A DNA stretch of 64,000 nt from Lichenicoccus sp965213775 (lineage in GTDB: Bacteria; Pseudomonadota; Alphaproteobacteria; Acetobacterales; Acetobacteraceae): assembly GCA_965213775.1 (NCBI GenBank), contig CBDCAC010000004.1, positions 1,302,001-1,366,000 on the forward strand, written 5' to 3'. Positions 54,238 through 62,344 of this stretch are shown piece by piece. Each line of letters opens with the position of its first letter. Within the stretch, counting starts at the first letter, position 1. Both the position numbers and the translations under genes were made by a program. The notes under the pieces were generated by a model that did not search any database, was not told where the DNA came from, and was given only the letters and a program-made list of their open reading frames with translations.

Positions 54238-55347
54238 GTGGCTCAGGATGCGATCATGGCGGTCCTTCGCGGGAAGGGCCAGGGTGTTTCACTGGAGAAG
54301 GTGGAACTGGAGCCTCCTGGTCCAGGTGAGGCTTTGGTGGAGATCCACGCCAGCGGCATTTGCGGGACGGACCTGCATTACCTTGATCTGGAACGGCCTT
54401 TACCATATCCGCTGGTCTGCGGTCATGAGGGCGCGGGGGTGGTTCGGGCGGTCGGACCAGGGGTCCTGCATATCAAGGCTGGCGACCATGTAGCCCTCTC
54501 CATGGCGAGCTGCCAGGTTTGCACGCTCTGTCTCTCCGGCCAGCCATTCTACTGTGATCACACTTTCAGCCTGAACTTCTCGTTCAAGCGGGCCGATGGG
54601 ACCACACCTGCTCGCCGTGGAGGAGAACCCGTTCATACACGTTTCTTCGGCCAGTCGTCCTTCGCAACCCACACGGTTGCCGATGCGACGAGCCTGATCC
54701 CGATCCCGGCAGACTTCGACTTTCACCTTGCCGCGCCGCTTGGTTGCGGCATACAGACGGGTGCGGGTGCTGTGATCAATGTCTTGCGGCCCCTGCCCGG
54801 GGATTCGCTCGTTGTGTTCGGCGCAGGCGCAGTGGGTCTTTCGGCGACCATGGCAGCCAAACTCATCGGCGCCTGGCCGATTATAGTCGTGGATGTGCTC
54901 CCGCATCGTCTCGCCTTGGCGGAAAGCCTCGGAGCCTCCCATGTCATCAACTCAGCCTTGGTAGATGACATCGGTGCCGCGATCAGAGCGATCGCGCCAC
55001 GGCTGGATTTTGCGGTTGAAGCTACATCGAATCATACCGTGCTTACGCAGGCCTTCGAGGCGCTCGGATCATCGGGAACCATGGTTTCAGTTGGAGTCCA
55101 TGGTGGAGTCATGTCTCTCAACGTCTTTGGCCTTCTTGGCGGCAAAAAGCTGAAGATGGTTCGTATGGGTGACGGATCACCGCGGATCAACATTGAGCGC
55201 CTAATTCGTTTGCAAAAACATGGCGCTTTTCCGTTCGAGCGGCTTATCAGCTGCTACCCCTTCAAGCATATTGACGAAGCACTGGCTGACATGAGGTCGG
55301 GCAAAGTCGTCAAACCGGTGCTCCTCATGCAATCTACCGGAGCATGA
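54238..55347 (+). CDS. Zinc-dependent alcohol dehydrogenase
   Basis: A 369-residue medium-chain dehydrogenase from GTG 54238. ASGICGTDLHYLDLERPLPY, LVCGHEGAGVVRAVGPG, the structural-zinc motif CQVCTLCLSGQPFYC and VFGAGAVGLSATMAAKLIGA are intact. The TRFFGQSSFATHTV segment also occurs in the enzyme at 20866, so the two are paralogues of one subgroup. It oxidises an alcohol with NAD. It stands alone between IS elements, without a partner aldehyde dehydrogenase. Confidence 0.9.
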   Translation: MAQDAIMAVLRGKGQGVSLEKVELEPPGPGEALVEIHASGICGTDLHYLDLERPLPYPLVCGHEGAGVVRAVGPGVLHIKAGDHVALSMASCQVCTLCLSGQPFYCDHTFSLNFSFKRADGTTPARRGGEPVHTRFFGQSSFATHTVADATSLIPIPADFDFHLAAPLGCGIQTGAGAVINVLRPLPGDSLVVFGAGAVGLSATMAAKLIGAWPIIVVDVLPHRLALAESLGASHVINSALVDDIGAAIRAIAPRLDFAVEATSNHTVLTQAFEALGSSGTMVSVGVHGGVMSLNVFGLLGGKKLKMVRMGDGSPRINIERLIRLQKHGAFPFERLISCYPFKHIDEALADMRSGKVVKPVLLMQSTGA

Positions 55348-55466
55348 GCTTATCATTCAGCCATCCCGCGGCGGTTTCTACTCGCCGCGTTGGCGTGCCG
55401 GTCCGGCGAAGCGCGGCTCGTCGTCGCGCATCTGCGCTTTAGCCAGCCGATCACTGCTTCCAGCTC

Positions 55467-56413
55467 GGTTCTGTCAGCTTTCGCGCCAGCGCGCGATCTG
55501 GTGGTGGTTGGGCGGCCGACGTGGCGTCTTGAGCAGCGGGTAACGGGACTAGGTGGCCGGGATGAACGGCGTGTGCTGTGGCTCGAGTGCGGTGTCCGAG
55601 CGGCTCGAGGTCACGGCTCGCGGCTGCCGGCGGTTCCGCTGCCGGACCTGCGGGCGGCAGTTCAACGAGCGCAGCGCCGGCGTGCTGAACCGCACCTGCC
55701 TGCCCAGCGACGTCATCGCCTTCGTGGTGTTCTGCCGGCTCCGCTGCCGGCTGACCCTGGGCGACCTGAGCGAGATCATGGCGCTGCGCGGGATCGAGGT
55801 CAGCCACGAGGCCGTTCGGGATCGGGAGGCGAAGCTGCTGCCGGTGATGGGCGACGCGCTGCGCAAGCGCCGGCATGGCACGCGGCGCGGATCCGGGGTG
55901 AGCTGGCATGTCGACGAGACCTACCTGAAGGTCCGCGGCCGCTGGTGCTACCTGTATCGGGCGATCGACCGGGACGGCAACCTGGTCGACGCGATGCTCA
56001 GCGCGCAACGCGACATGCAGGCGGCCAAGACCTTCTTCCGCTCGGCGCGGGCGACCATGGGCTTCCGGCCTGAGCGGGTGACGACGGACGGCCACGGCTC
56101 CTACCCGAGGGCGATCCGCAGCATACTGGGCAAGACCGTCTGGCACCGCACCAGCGCCTACTTGAACAATCGTCTCGAGCAGGACCATCGCGGCTTCAAG
56201 AGCCATGACGCCGTGCACCGCTTCTGCCGCGAGCACGGCGAACTCCGCAACCTCCCTCGCTCTCGCGCCGTCACAACCAAGTCGTCTCCGCCTCCTCCCG
56301 CCGTGTCCGCTTCGCAAGAGGCGCCCGACTTGCACTGGAGATCATGCAGAAAGCGCGACCGCCGCGTCCGCCACCTCGAAGATCCAGACAGTGGCGCAAG
56401 AGCTGACAGAACC
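55467..56413 (+). mobile_element. IS6-family element, copy 3, full length
   Basis: A 947-bp element bounded by near-perfect inverted ends: GGTTCTGTCAGCTTTCGCGC at the left, and the complement of GGTTCTGTCAGCTCTTGCGC at the right (AGCTGACAGAACC). It carries one transposase gene on the plus strand. The flanking 8-bp words (TCCAGCTC and TCTCAGAT) do not match, so target duplication is not seen, perhaps because of later recombination with another copy. Confidence 0.9.
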
Positions 56414-56488
56414 TCTCAGATAATGTGTGCCGAAACAGGTGTTCTATTAAGCGTTCGCCGCGCTTCGATTGCACGCTGCTACAGCTAG
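55562..56488 (+). CDS. IS6-family transposase (copy 3)
   Basis: A DDE transposase: N-terminal zinc-ribbon-like region FRCRTCGRQFNERSAG, catalytic Asp in SWHVDETYLKVRGRW, Asp in VTTDGHGSYPRAIRS and Glu in LNNRLEQDHRGFKSH. The start is ATG 55562. After ELRNLPRSRAVTTK the frame differs from the family C-terminus, which occurs in the next frame (RHNQVVSASSRRVRF, ending at a TGA just inside the element). The frame seen here has no stop inside the element and runs about 25 codons past it. The same shift is in copy 1. Confidence 0.75.
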   Translation: MNGVCCGSSAVSERLEVTARGCRRFRCRTCGRQFNERSAGVLNRTCLPSDVIAFVVFCRLRCRLTLGDLSEIMALRGIEVSHEAVRDREAKLLPVMGDALRKRRHGTRRGSGVSWHVDETYLKVRGRWCYLYRAIDRDGNLVDAMLSAQRDMQAAKTFFRSARATMGFRPERVTTDGHGSYPRAIRSILGKTVWHRTSAYLNNRLEQDHRGFKSHDAVHRFCREHGELRNLPRSRAVTTKSSPPPPAVSASQEAPDLHWRSCRKRDRRVRHLEDPDSGARADRTSQIMCAETGVLLSVRRASIARCYS

Positions 56489-57156
56489 GTAGTCGAAGGT
56501 CCGACGGCGCGCACCAAACGCTCCGCGGCTTCCGTCATGTGGCGGACGATGGTCGCCCGTGACGCTGCGACGTCTCCGGTGGCGATCGCCGCTACGATCG
56601 GGCGATGGCGCACGGATGCCATGTTGTGAAGGGCGCGGCTCAGGCCGGCATGCATAATGGTGATACGCACCGGGCCCTCGAGCGAGCGCCAGAGACGGAG
56701 TAGGGTCGCATTGCCGGAAAGCTCGCAAAGCAGGACGTGAAAGGCGAGGTCGGCCTCGATCTGAGCTGGGAGATCACCCTCGGCCGCGTCGAGGCGGAAG
56801 ACTGCCGCATCGAGCGCGTCGACAGCTGGGCCACGATCGGTGCGGGCGGCGAGGGTTTCGGCAGCGAGCGCCTCGAGAGCGGCACGAGCGGCATAGAGCC
56901 CGCGGATCTCGTCATTGCCGACCTCACGGACACGCAGCCTTCCGCGGCTCCGCGCGACGACGAGGCCGTCCTGCTGCAGGTGGCGCAGTGCCTCTCGGAT
57001 CGTCGCGCGGCTGACGCCGAGAGAAGAAGCGAGTTCCACCTCGTTGAGGTGGTCGCCTGGGCCTAGACGGCCGGTCGTAATGGCGGAGCGCAGTGCGTCG
57101 AGACAGCGCTCGCGCAACGTGCTGCGCTCGATCACATCGAGACCGGACGCCACCAT
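56485..57156 (-). CDS. GntR-family regulator, FCD domain
   Basis: A 223-residue FadR-type regulator: N-terminal winged helix with GDHLNEVELASSLGVSRATI, REALRHLQQDGLVVARSRGR, then a helical FCD domain with FHVLLCELSGNATLLRLWRS and HRPIVAAIATGDVAASRA, which keeps the metal-binding His/Asp pattern. It diverges from the SDR gene at 57249, with an operator-like repeat in the gap. It probably represses the SDR/permease/isomerase operon until an organic-acid ligand binds. Confidence 0.9.
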   Translation of the reverse strand: MVASGLDVIERSTLRERCLDALRSAITTGRLGPGDHLNEVELASSLGVSRATIREALRHLQQDGLVVARSRGRLRVREVGNDEIRGLYAARAALEALAAETLAARTDRGPAVDALDAAVFRLDAAEGDLPAQIEADLAFHVLLCELSGNATLLRLWRSLEGPVRITIMHAGLSRALHNMASVRHRPIVAAIATGDVAASRATIVRHMTEAAERLVRAVGPSTT

Positions 57157-57217
57157 CGGACCCCTCTTTGCCTATCGCGACACTTTACAGGGCCAGAGGG
57201 CACTCGTATGCCTGTCA

Positions 57218-57235
57218 TTGTCGACAGTCAGACAA
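57218..57235. promoter_or_regulatory. Candidate GntR operator
   Basis: TTGTC, eight bases, GACAA form an inverted repeat in the 92-base gap between divergent GntR and SDR genes, with a TGTCGACA palindrome overlapping it. FadR-type GntR proteins commonly bind TTGTnnnACAA-like sites. It lies just before the AAGGAGG ribosome site of the SDR gene. Confidence 0.5.
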
Positions 57236-57248
57236 CAAGGAGGCATGA

Positions 57249-58007
57249 ATGTCGAGCGGGCGGACGGCAATCGTGACCGGAGCAGCATCGCTCCGCGGCA
57301 TCGGGCGACGGACCGGCGACAAGCTGGCAGCCGAAGGCTGGGCACTTGCGATCCTCGACATCGACGGAGATGCGGCGGCGGGGGCGGCGGCTGAGATCGC
57401 CGCCCGCCACGGTGTCGAAGCGCGTGGCCACCGCTGCGACGTCACCTCGGAGCGCGACGTCGAGGAGGCCTTCGCCGCGGTGGAGACGGCGCTGCCGCCG
57501 CTCGGCGCGCTGATAAACAACGCTGGGATCACCTCGCCGACGCGCTTCGCAGAGGTATCGGTCAGCGAGTGGGAGCGTGTGATGCGCGTCAACGTGCACG
57601 GCTCCTTCCTGGCAACGCGCCGGGCGATGCCGGGGATGGTCGCGCGCGGGTTCGGTAGGGTCGTCATGCTGTCCTCGGTCTCAGCCGAGCGCGGTGGCGG
57701 CGTGTTCGGCGGTGTCGCCTATTCGGCGGCGAAGGCGGCACTGCTGGGTTTCGTGCGTGCCCTTGCCCGCGAGGTCGGACCGCACGGAGTGACGGTCAAC
57801 GCGGTCGCGCCCGGGCTGATCGACACGGACATCACGGCGGGCAAGCTCGACCCCGAGCGCAAGGCGAGACTCATCGCAGACATCCCGGTCAACCGTTCAG
57901 GCACGACGGACGACGTCGCCGACGTGATCGCCTTCTTGTGCCGCCCGTCCACCTCATTCGTGACCGGCGCGACCTGGGACATCAACGGCGGTTCGCACAT
58001 CCACTGA
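57249..58007 (+). CDS. SDR dehydrogenase of the permease/isomerase module
   Basis: A 252-residue SDR: AIVTGAASLRGIGRRTGDKL (cofactor motif with an inserted residue), INNAGITSPTRFAEV, catalytic Ser in VVMLSSVSAERGG and YSAAKAALLG for YxxxK. The C-terminus FVTGATWDINGGSHIH is normal. The ATG at 57249 has AAGGAGG 6 bases upstream. It heads an operon with an LctP-like permease and a TIM-barrel isomerase and would oxidise a sugar acid, polyol or hydroxy acid brought in by the permease. Confidence 0.9.
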   Translation: MSSGRTAIVTGAASLRGIGRRTGDKLAAEGWALAILDIDGDAAAGAAAEIAARHGVEARGHRCDVTSERDVEEAFAAVETALPPLGALINNAGITSPTRFAEVSVSEWERVMRVNVHGSFLATRRAMPGMVARGFGRVVMLSSVSAERGGGVFGGVAYSAAKAALLGFVRALAREVGPHGVTVNAVAPGLIDTDITAGKLDPERKARLIADIPVNRSGTTDDVADVIAFLCRPSTSFVTGATWDINGGSHIH

Positions 58008-58035
58008 CCGAAGTCGACGAAAGGGGAAAGGCCAC

Positions 58036-59628
58036 ATGGTCCGGCAAATCGCTGCCCCCGTGCTCGGCTCGCTCGGTTGGTCCTCCGCGGTAGCTCTCGC
58101 GCCGATCCTCGTGCTCTTCCTGCTGCTTGGCGTGCTCGGCTGGCGGGCCGAGCGGGCAGCGGGAGCGGCGCTCGCGGCCGCGCTGCTGGTCGCGGTCGGT
58201 GCCTACGGAGTTGGCGTCGGACCGGCGCTCGACATGGCGGCACTCGGCGCCCTCTTCGGCCTGGTCTCGGTCGCCTGGGTGATCCTGAACGCGCTGTGGA
58301 TCTACGACGTGACGTTGCGGAGCGGTCATTTCGAGGCGCTTCGCCACGCCTTCGCGCGGGCAGGCGGCCCTCTGCCTGTCCAGGTGCTGCTGATCGCCTA
58401 CGGGTTCGGCGGGCTGCTGGAAGGATTGATCGGCGCCGGCGCACCGGTGGCGATCTGCGGCGCCATGCTGGTCGCAGCCGGGATCGCGCCGCTCGAGGCG
58501 GCCGTCTGCGCCCTGATCGCCGACTCCGTGCCCGTCGCCTTCGGCACGCTCGCGCTGCCGATCGTGGCACTCGCCTCGGCGACGGGGCTGCCGCTGGATG
58601 CGCTCGGCGCGATGGTCGGGCGGCAGACGCCGCTGCTCGCAGCCCTCGTGCCGTTCATCCTGCTGTTCCTGGTCGGCGGCAGGCGTGCGGTCGGCGAGCA
58701 TTTCGGCGTGGCCCTGCTCGCCGGGATCGCGTTCGGCGGGACGCAGTTCGCCGTCTCGAACTACGTGTCGGTGCGGCTCGCCGACGTGATGGCCGCCCTC
58801 GTCGCCTCGGCGGTCATCGTCGGAGTGGCGCGGGCACCCCGCGGCGCGGCCGGGACCCAGACCCGCGAGCACGGCGAGGGGCGGGAGACGGCGCTGGCAC
58901 TCGCGCCGTACGGCCTGATCATCGTCGTCTTCGTCGCGGCGCAATGGGCGCCCGTCGCGCGGCTGCTTCGTCTCAGCCGCGTCGCCTTCGACTGGCCCGG
59001 TCTGCATGTCGCGCTGCCTGACGGGACGCGGGTCCCGACGATCTTCCGCGTCGACCTGCTCGGCACGACGGGAACCCTTCTGCTGCTCGCCGGACTTCTC
59101 GCGGTCGGGGTCCTGCGCGTCCCGCTGCGCGTCGCATGGCGCTCCTATCGCGATGCGGCGCTCGGCCTGGGCGGTGCAGTGCTGACGGTGATGGCGATCT
59201 TCGCGCTGGCCTTCGTCGCCAACTTCTCCGGCCAGACGCGGACGATCGGGCTGCTGTTGGCCGGCCTCGGTCCGGTCGGCTTCGCGCTCGCCTCGCCGCT
59301 GATCGGCTGGATCGGGTCAGCACTCACCGGCTCCGACTCCTCGTCGAACGTGCTGTTCGGCGGCCTGCAGATGGTGGCGGCGAAAGGGGTGGGCATCCCG
59401 CCTCTGCTCGCCGCTGCGTCAAACTCATCGGGCGGCGTCGTCGCCAAGGCGATCAGCGTGCAGAGCCTCGCGGTCGCCTCCGCTACTGTTTCGCTGGTCG
59501 GCCAGGAAGCCGCGATCCTTCGCCGCGTGATCGGCTGGAGCATGCTCCTTCTGGTGCTGATGTGCGCGCTCAGCCTGGTGCAGTCGCTGCCACCGGTCGC
59601 GCGACTGGTCGTGCCGGGAGTCGGATAA
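58036..59628 (+). CDS. L-lactate permease (LctP) family transporter
   Basis: A 530-residue membrane protein with about 13-14 helices. LctP motifs: GLLEGLIGAGAPVAICGAML near residue 130, FNIGSD-like GSALTGSDSSSNVLFGGLQM near residue 430, and NSSGGVVAKAISVQSLAVAS. The family takes up lactate, glycolate or related 2-hydroxy acids by proton symport. In this operon it likely imports the substrate of the SDR and isomerase, which may not be lactate, as no lactate dehydrogenase is present. Confidence 0.88.
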   Translation: MVRQIAAPVLGSLGWSSAVALAPILVLFLLLGVLGWRAERAAGAALAAALLVAVGAYGVGVGPALDMAALGALFGLVSVAWVILNALWIYDVTLRSGHFEALRHAFARAGGPLPVQVLLIAYGFGGLLEGLIGAGAPVAICGAMLVAAGIAPLEAAVCALIADSVPVAFGTLALPIVALASATGLPLDALGAMVGRQTPLLAALVPFILLFLVGGRRAVGEHFGVALLAGIAFGGTQFAVSNYVSVRLADVMAALVASAVIVGVARAPRGAAGTQTREHGEGRETALALAPYGLIIVVFVAAQWAPVARLLRLSRVAFDWPGLHVALPDGTRVPTIFRVDLLGTTGTLLLLAGLLAVGVLRVPLRVAWRSYRDAALGLGGAVLTVMAIFALAFVANFSGQTRTIGLLLAGLGPVGFALASPLIGWIGSALTGSDSSSNVLFGGLQMVAAKGVGIPPLLAAASNSSGGVVAKAISVQSLAVASATVSLVGQEAAILRRVIGWSMLLLVLMCALSLVQSLPPVARLVVPGVG

Positions 59629-59642
59629 GGCGGGAGAGCGAA

Positions 59643-60470
59643 ATGGGGCGGATCGTCTCAGTGTCGGCAGCACCTTACGACGGGTGGGAGGCTGCCGTCG
59701 TGCTCGAGAGCTTGGCGCGCTGCGGCTCGACGCAAATCGAGCCTGCTTTCATCGTCGGCTACACGGAGCCGTTTGACGAGACGGCGTTCAGTGAGGCCGA
59801 AGCGACGCGCTGGTCGTCGCTGCTGCGCACATCGGGTCTCGGCTGTCACGCGCTCTCGTCGCATATCGACCTCGGACGTGAGGACGCGGTCGCCGTCTTT
59901 CTCAGACGGATGGATTTTGCCCGACGTCTGGGCGCCCGCGTCATCAACACCAACGCGGCGGTCCGCGAGAACGAGGCCGCGTTCTTCCGCAACATCGAGC
60001 CGCTCGTGCGACATGCGGAGGCGATTGGCCTCGTCATCGGGCTCGAGAACCCGGGAGATGCGCGGCCGAACCTCATCGACGTCGCGGCCGACGGGATCGC
60101 GCTCGTGCGGCAAATCGACGCGCCCGAGTTCAGACTGAACTACGATCCGGGCAACACTGAGAGCCACCGCCCGGACATCGATCCGGTCGCCGATGCGATC
60201 TTAGCACTCGACGCGTGCGCACACCTGCATCTCAAGGCGGTGCGCCGCGTCGAAGACGGCTGGATCAACGTGGCCTTGGGCGAGGGAAACCGGGATCTCG
60301 AGCCGCTGCGTGCGGCGCTGGACGCGAGGCCGGAGCTGCCGGTCGGCATAGAGCTGCCGCTTCGCATGCGGCGTGGTCAAGACGCCCAACCGTGGCGGAG
60401 AGTGGCGAGGCTGCCGCTGCAGGGCATCGAGGCGGCAGTGCGCCGTTCGCTGGCGTGGGTCGGGACGTGA
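59643..60470 (+). CDS. Sugar-phosphate isomerase/epimerase, TIM-barrel type
   Basis: A 275-residue AP-endonuclease-2-like barrel. The ATG at 59643 follows GGCGGGAG; a longer open frame to 59136 is an overlap shadow. GRIVSVSAAPYDGWEAAVVL, ALSSHIDLG, VIGLENPGDARPNLIDVAAD and RLNYDPGNTESHRP provide the Glu, Asp and His metal-ligand pattern. Such enzymes isomerise or epimerise keto-sugars or 2-oxo-tetronates. It ends the operon and probably acts on the SDR product. Confidence 0.85.
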   Translation: MGRIVSVSAAPYDGWEAAVVLESLARCGSTQIEPAFIVGYTEPFDETAFSEAEATRWSSLLRTSGLGCHALSSHIDLGREDAVAVFLRRMDFARRLGARVINTNAAVRENEAAFFRNIEPLVRHAEAIGLVIGLENPGDARPNLIDVAADGIALVRQIDAPEFRLNYDPGNTESHRPDIDPVADAILALDACAHLHLKAVRRVEDGWINVALGEGNRDLEPLRAALDARPELPVGIELPLRMRRGQDAQPWRRVARLPLQGIEAAVRRSLAWVGT

Positions 60471-60611
60471 AAGGATGCACTGAGGTTTCCCCGATCTCGT
60501 GGACGGTTTGTGGACTTGGGAGCTACGTGTCGGCTTCTGCCGTTTCCAGGCTGGCTTCGTGGGCCATGGGCGAACGGTAGCCAGACCGGAATGCAGCCTC
60601 TTAGGGTTGTA

Positions 60612-61430
60612 TCAGCCCTCGATGTAGCTGAGGCAGGCCATGCGGGCCTCCGCCTGGGACGCGAACCGCCGGCGGCTCAGTAGTTCGGCTTCCAGCGTCG
60701 AGAAGAAGCTTTCGGCCATGGCATTGTCATAGGCGTCACCTACAGATCCCGTCGACGGACGAACGCCAGCCTCGCCGCAGCGCTTGCCGAACGCCACGGA
60801 TGTGTATTGGCTGCCCTGGTGGCTGTGGTGAATAACATCCTTGGGGCGGCGCTGGACCACGGCAGCATCCATTGCATCCAGCACCAGCTCGGCGCGCAGA
60901 TGGTTCGCCATCGACCAGCCCACGATCTTGCGGCTCCAGGCGTCCAGCACGACCGCCGGATACAGGAACCCGGCCGCCGTCGGCACATAGGTGATGTTGG
61001 CCACCCAGAGCTGGTTCGGCGCCGGTGCGATGAAGTTGCGATCGACCAGATCCGGCGCCGGCCGGGCGTCCTTGTCACGTCGCGTGGTCGTTGGGCCACC
61101 ATGCCGATGGCTGGCGCCCAACAGTCCGGCCTGCTGCATCAGCCGCGCGATCCGCTTGCGGCCATGTCGCTCGCCTCGGGCCTGCAGGTCGGCATGCACG
61201 CGTGGCGCTCCATATGTCTGACGCGACGTCACGTGCACGGTCCGAACCCGTTTCAGCAAAGCCTCATCGGCGACGGTGTGAGCCGATGGCGGCCGATGGA
61301 TCCAAGCATGGTAGCCCGCCCTGGACACTCCGAGCACGCGCGCCATGGTGGCGATGGGAAAGCAGGCCTGGTTCGTGCTCATGAACCGGAAGAGCTCGAC
61401 GGCACCGCGCCGGTCTCTCGTGCAAACCAA
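60612..61430 (-). CDS. IS3-family orfB transposase with mutated catalytic residues
   Basis: A 272-residue DDE protein: HTH_21-like VLGVSRAGYHAWIHRPPSAH, then RLMQQAGLLGASHRH and the rve core. The first catalytic Asp of IS3 transposases (WVADITY) is Asn here, in LWVANITYVPT at about residue 145; the second, in HHSDQGSQYTS, is His here (HHSHQGSQYTS) at about residue 204. The Glu in NAMAESFFSTLE remains. With two of three DDE residues changed it cannot cut DNA, although the frame is intact. The start shown is TTG; it is normally made as an OrfAB fusion. Confidence 0.85.
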   Translation of the reverse strand: MVCTRDRRGAVELFRFMSTNQACFPIATMARVLGVSRAGYHAWIHRPPSAHTVADEALLKRVRTVHVTSRQTYGAPRVHADLQARGERHGRKRIARLMQQAGLLGASHRHGGPTTTRRDKDARPAPDLVDRNFIAPAPNQLWVANITYVPTAAGFLYPAVVLDAWSRKIVGWSMANHLRAELVLDAMDAAVVQRRPKDVIHHSHQGSQYTSVAFGKRCGEAGVRPSTGSVGDAYDNAMAESFFSTLEAELLSRRRFASQAEARMACLSYIEG

Positions 61431-61702
61431 GCCGCGGCTTTTGAGAGAATGTCGCGCTCCACTCGAAGCTGCTTGTTCTCACGCCGCAGCCGGGCCAACT
61501 CGTCTCGCTCGGACCCTGCCAGACCAGGGATCGTCTCCTCCCGTCTGCCCTCCTGCTTGTCGGCCGCTGCCACCCACGCGCCGATCGACTGCGCCGTCGG
61601 CTCGAACTCCCGGGAAAGATCCTCAGGAGATCGTCCAGCGCGGACCAGGTCGATCATCTGACGGCGGAACTCAGGCGAATAGGGTGGGCGGGTCTTCGGC
61701 AT
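61379..61702 (-). CDS. IS3-family orfA
   Basis: A 107-residue helix-turn-helix and leucine-zipper protein: MPKTRPPYSPEFRRQMIDLV, AGRSPEDLSREFEPTAQSIG and RLRRENKQLRVERDILSKAA. It overlaps orfB by about 50 bases, with a CAAAAG slippery run near the overlap, as in the family's programmed -1 frameshift. The ATG at 61702 is favoured over one 39 bases earlier. Together with orfB it marks an IS3-family element of roughly 60.6-61.75 kb; exact ends were not found. Confidence 0.85.
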   Translation of the reverse strand: MPKTRPPYSPEFRRQMIDLVRAGRSPEDLSREFEPTAQSIGAWVAAADKQEGRREETIPGLAGSERDELARLRRENKQLRVERDILSKAAAWFARETGAVPSSSSGS

Positions 61703-61837
61703 CAGGAGCACCCCTGCTGAAAGCTTCAGGATGCCCACCAAACCAGGTCAATCCTAACCTCAATCCCACCCAGCTGATCAGGCGTAAATTACCCCGGCCC
61801 TTACATAGCTCTTCCATTCCGTTGCGCCTAAGACCCG

Positions 61838-62200
61838 TTAGTCGTCGTGCTGCATTGGCTTGGATGATCTCCTCCGAGCTGCCTTCGAAATAGCTGCGCC
61901 CAAGGTTCTGGAGCGGGTCAGTTTCGGCGCTGCAGCCGCCACCTCGGCAGCCTCGGCGCCTTCGCGAACCAGACGCTTCAGCTCCTTGTTCCGTTCGCGT
62001 AAGCGCGACACGGTGCGCTCCAGCTTGACCAGCTGCGCCTCGAGCTCCGCCTTGTTCAGTTTCGGCCTGGCCGGAAGTGCTTTACGTGATGTCGTCGTGC
62101 GCGCTGCTGCCCTGGTGGTCTTGGTGGGTTCTGCTAACGCACGGTTCTTCGACCCGGGCGGGCGGCCGCGCTTCGGCTTCGGGGTCATACTGCCGCTCAT
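61838..62200 (-). CDS. Small basic protein with AT-hook-like motif and coiled coil
   Basis: A 120-residue, very basic protein. The N-terminus has KPKRGRPPGSKNR, an AT-hook-like core (RGRP) for minor-groove binding. The middle (KAELEAQLVKLERTVSRLRE) has heptad spacing for a coiled coil, and the tail is Lys/Arg-rich (KAARRRSSKP). This could be a nucleoid-type or DNA-binding accessory protein. It lies between an IS3 element and a decayed ORF. I recognise no named family. Confidence 0.55.
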   Translation of the reverse strand: MSGSMTPKPKRGRPPGSKNRALAEPTKTTRAAARTTTSRKALPARPKLNKAELEAQLVKLERTVSRLRERNKELKRLVREGAEAAEVAAAAPKLTRSRTLGAAISKAARRRSSKPMQHDD

Positions 62201-62344
62201 CCTGAGTGGCTTGGTGGACGGCTTCTTGATAGCTGTGCGTGCTATGGTGTTTGCTCAATCTTGTTAAACATCCGAAATATGTAGATAACGAGTTCGTTAC
62301 AAGTACGAGATCGCAGGTAGCGTTTGCAAATCGATTAAAAACTT

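Noticed and set aside
54238..54300. Start of the second alcohol dehydrogenase at the ATG within its N-terminus
   Set aside because: The GTG at 54238 adds a few residues consistent with the family and leaves a plausible spacer; the downstream ATG (MAVLRGKGQG) cannot be ruled out but is less supported.
55459..56421. Target-site duplication around IS6 copy 3
   Set aside because: The 8-bp words on the two sides do not match; the same is true for copy 1.
59136..59642. Extended N-terminus of the TIM-barrel isomerase
   Set aside because: It overlaps the permease gene in another frame; the ATG at 59643 has a ribosome site and gives the family N-terminus.
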